Part shown: one piece after another, positions 62,739-64,000 of the stretch
How the letters are laid out: each line of letters opens with the position of its first letter
Position numbering within the stretch: position 1 is the stretch's first letter
From: PCPOR2b sp965220385
GTDB lineage: Bacteria; Poribacteria; WGA-4E; PCPOR2b
DNA length: 64,000 nt
NCBI GenBank assembly: GCA_965220385.1
Contig: OZ244825.1
Location: forward strand, 4,464,001 to 4,528,000
Direction: 5' to 3'
Made by a program: the position numbers and the translations under genes
The notes under the pieces: model-generated
Told to the model about the DNA's origin: nothing
Seen by the model: the letters and a program-made list of their open reading frames with translations, nothing else
Database searches by the model: none

Positions 62739-63722
62739 TTACTGCACTCCCATCTCATAAATCCGTCGAACAATCTCCTCAATCTCCGGTTCTGATATCG
62801 TTAGATCCTGAATCTCATACCGCGCTGTCAATTGGGCGATGACTTCGGAGGCAGAGATTGTATCGCGATCAAATGCAAGCCAGATACGATTTCCGTCGCG
62901 TCGAGTTAGATCCACCCCCTCAAGTTGAACCTCGGAATACGCTTGTGCAAGGTCAACGATGAGCATCCGTGTTTTGCCATAGCGTTTTTTCAAGGCATCG
63001 ATCCCACCGTCATAGATAATTTTGCCGCTATCAATGATAATCAACCGCTGACAAACCTTCTCGACATCGTTGAGGTCATGCGTCGTCAGAATAACCGTGA
63101 CCTGGCGTTCTGCGTTGACCTGCCTCAGAAACTGACGAACCTGTTCTTTGGCAACCACATCCAACCCGATGGTCGGCTCATCCAAGTACAGGATCTCCGG
63201 GTTATGTAGCAGTGCCGCGGTAAGATCGCACCGCATCCGCTGTCCAAGACTCAATCTTCGTACCGGCGTGGATAGAAATGGCTGCAACTGTAACATTTCG
63301 CTAAAAAATTCGAGATTCTGTTTGTATAGGTTCTGCGGTATCTCATAGATCTGCTTGAGCAATTCAAAGGAGTCAATAACGGGCAGATCCCACCAGAGTT
63401 GCGTTCGTTGCCCAAACACCACCCCGATCCGACGCGTATTTTCCTTTCTCTGGCGATACGGCGTCAACCCCATTACGTCAATGTGGCCGGAACTCGGCAC
63501 AAGAATCCCCGTTAGCATCTTGATGGTTGTCGATTTCCCCGCCCCATTCGCACCGATGTATCCCACCAATTCCCCACGGTCGAGAGAGAAGTTCACATCA
63601 TCAACCGCTCTGATAATATCGTGTTGGCGCGAAACCGTGCTGCTGAGACTTCCCCAAAACCCAGTGCGGCGCCTATAGACCTTGAAATGTTTGCTCAGAT
63701 GTTCAACTGTGATAATTGGCAT
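62739..63722 (-). CDS. ABC transporter ATP-binding protein
   Basis: A 327-residue ATPase with Walker A GANGAGKST (57-65), signature LSLGQ (157-161), Walker B ILYLDE (177-182) and switch H215 (TTHD). The last 90 residues form an extra beta-rich domain seen in exporters of this ABC-2 subgroup. First gene of the operon with two permeases. Confidence 0.93.
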   Translation of the reverse strand: MPIITVEHLSKHFKVYRRRTGFWGSLSSTVSRQHDIIRAVDDVNFSLDRGELVGYIGANGAGKSTTIKMLTGILVPSSGHIDVMGLTPYRQRKENTRRIGVVFGQRTQLWWDLPVIDSFELLKQIYEIPQNLYKQNLEFFSEMLQLQPFLSTPVRRLSLGQRMRCDLTAALLHNPEILYLDEPTIGLDVVAKEQVRQFLRQVNAERQVTVILTTHDLNDVEKVCQRLIIIDSGKIIYDGGIDALKKRYGKTRMLIVDLAQAYSEVQLEGVDLTRRDGNRIWLAFDRDTISASEVIAQLTARYEIQDLTISEPEIEEIVRRIYEMGVQ

Positions 63723-64000
63723 TTTTGTTAGCGTTAGGTTATCAGGGCGAAAACTCTCGGAACAGAGAGGTTGGTCCGCAGAAAAATAGAATTATTTGCA
63801 CCAAGACGGGATTACAGTATAACATAATACCATCAACAGAGTTATTCTTTCATTGTTCGCAGCACTCGTATTCTCTGGAGTGACAGGTTTATAGCGCTTG
63901 GGATGATAAATTATAGATTGCTCTCCCGCTAAATCAGGTGGTCCAACAGTCACAGAGCACATGACATGATGCAATTCACTGAGACACTCATCGAGTCTTA
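63723..64000. other. Right-edge region, no gene recognised
   Basis: About 280 bp upstream of the ABC operon. It probably holds that operon's promoter, but I find no clear consensus. A short minus-strand frame lacks a binding site. Confidence 0.35.

Noticed and set aside
61006..63722. Assigning a substrate to the ABC-2 exporter
   Set aside because: The ATPase and permeases give only the general exporter class and no substrate gene is adjacent.

Overview
The window reads as a piece of a bacterial chromosome from an uncultured lineage. I would place it tentatively near Candidatus Poribacteria or a similar marine or sponge-associated group. This rests on content, not a marker search: five phytanoyl-CoA-dioxygenase-like (PhyH) genes, a Cys-type sulfatase with a radical-SAM sulfatase maturase, a GHL6-like glycoside hydrolase, creatininase/oxidase genes, and eight secreted TolB-like propellers. 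Intergenic regions are rich in small GC palindromes. Genes are dense on both strands and most start with a clear GGAGG-type ribosome binding site.

Layout. 1-3254 (minus): a three-gene operon of a sugar-isomerase-like TIM barrel, a 674-residue protein of unknown family and the start of a BKACE-family enzyme that runs off the left edge. 3255-5904: an AT-rich accessory patch with an unrecognised 314-residue gene, a decayed serine recombinase and a lipoprotein. 6511-10621 (plus): three PhyH oxygenases followed by a MoxR AAA+ ATPase. 10706-29627 (plus): a single str-S10-spc-alpha ribosomal cluster (rpsL to rplQ, with fusA, tuf, secY and rpoA) from a sigma70-type promoter to a strong terminator. 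rpmD, adk, map and infA are missing from their usual places. 29694-31626 (minus): an outer-membrane barrel and a Tyr-rich lipoprotein. 31996-34814 (plus): a creatininase-family, PhyH and FAD amine oxidase operon. 34853-35839: an aldo/keto reductase. 36409-39023: a phosphodiester-glycosidase-like protein translationally coupled to an anaerobic sulfatase maturase with a SEC-C tail.

39118-55386 is dominated by eight exported TolB-like PD40 propellers. Between them lie an FGE-sulfatase-domain protein, a GHL6-like hydrolase, a Cys-type sulfatase and a fifth PhyH gene. All eight propellers end in a short tail containing W-G-x-(aliphatic)-K, which looks like a shared sorting or anchoring tag. 55515-59611 holds an aldo/keto reductase, an enolase-superfamily enzyme, a small unknown protein and a Gfo/Idh/MocA oxidoreductase. 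60207-63722 holds a Spy-like periplasmic protein, a tRNA-Ala(GGC) and an ABC-2 exporter (ATPase plus two permeases).

Possible links between genes: the sulfatase, its maturase and the hydrolases suggest breakdown of sulfated polysaccharide. The PhyH enzymes, aldo/keto reductases, amine oxidase and MocA-type enzymes suggest oxidative catabolism of small host- or algal-derived molecules. The most unusual signals are the C-terminal tag of the propeller family, a duplicated maturase 3' end flanking one propeller gene, a terminator-like hairpin inside the spc operon, small CCCGAT palindromes embedded in ribosomal gene junctions, and two hairpin-rich blocks bounded by an 11-bp inverted repeat.
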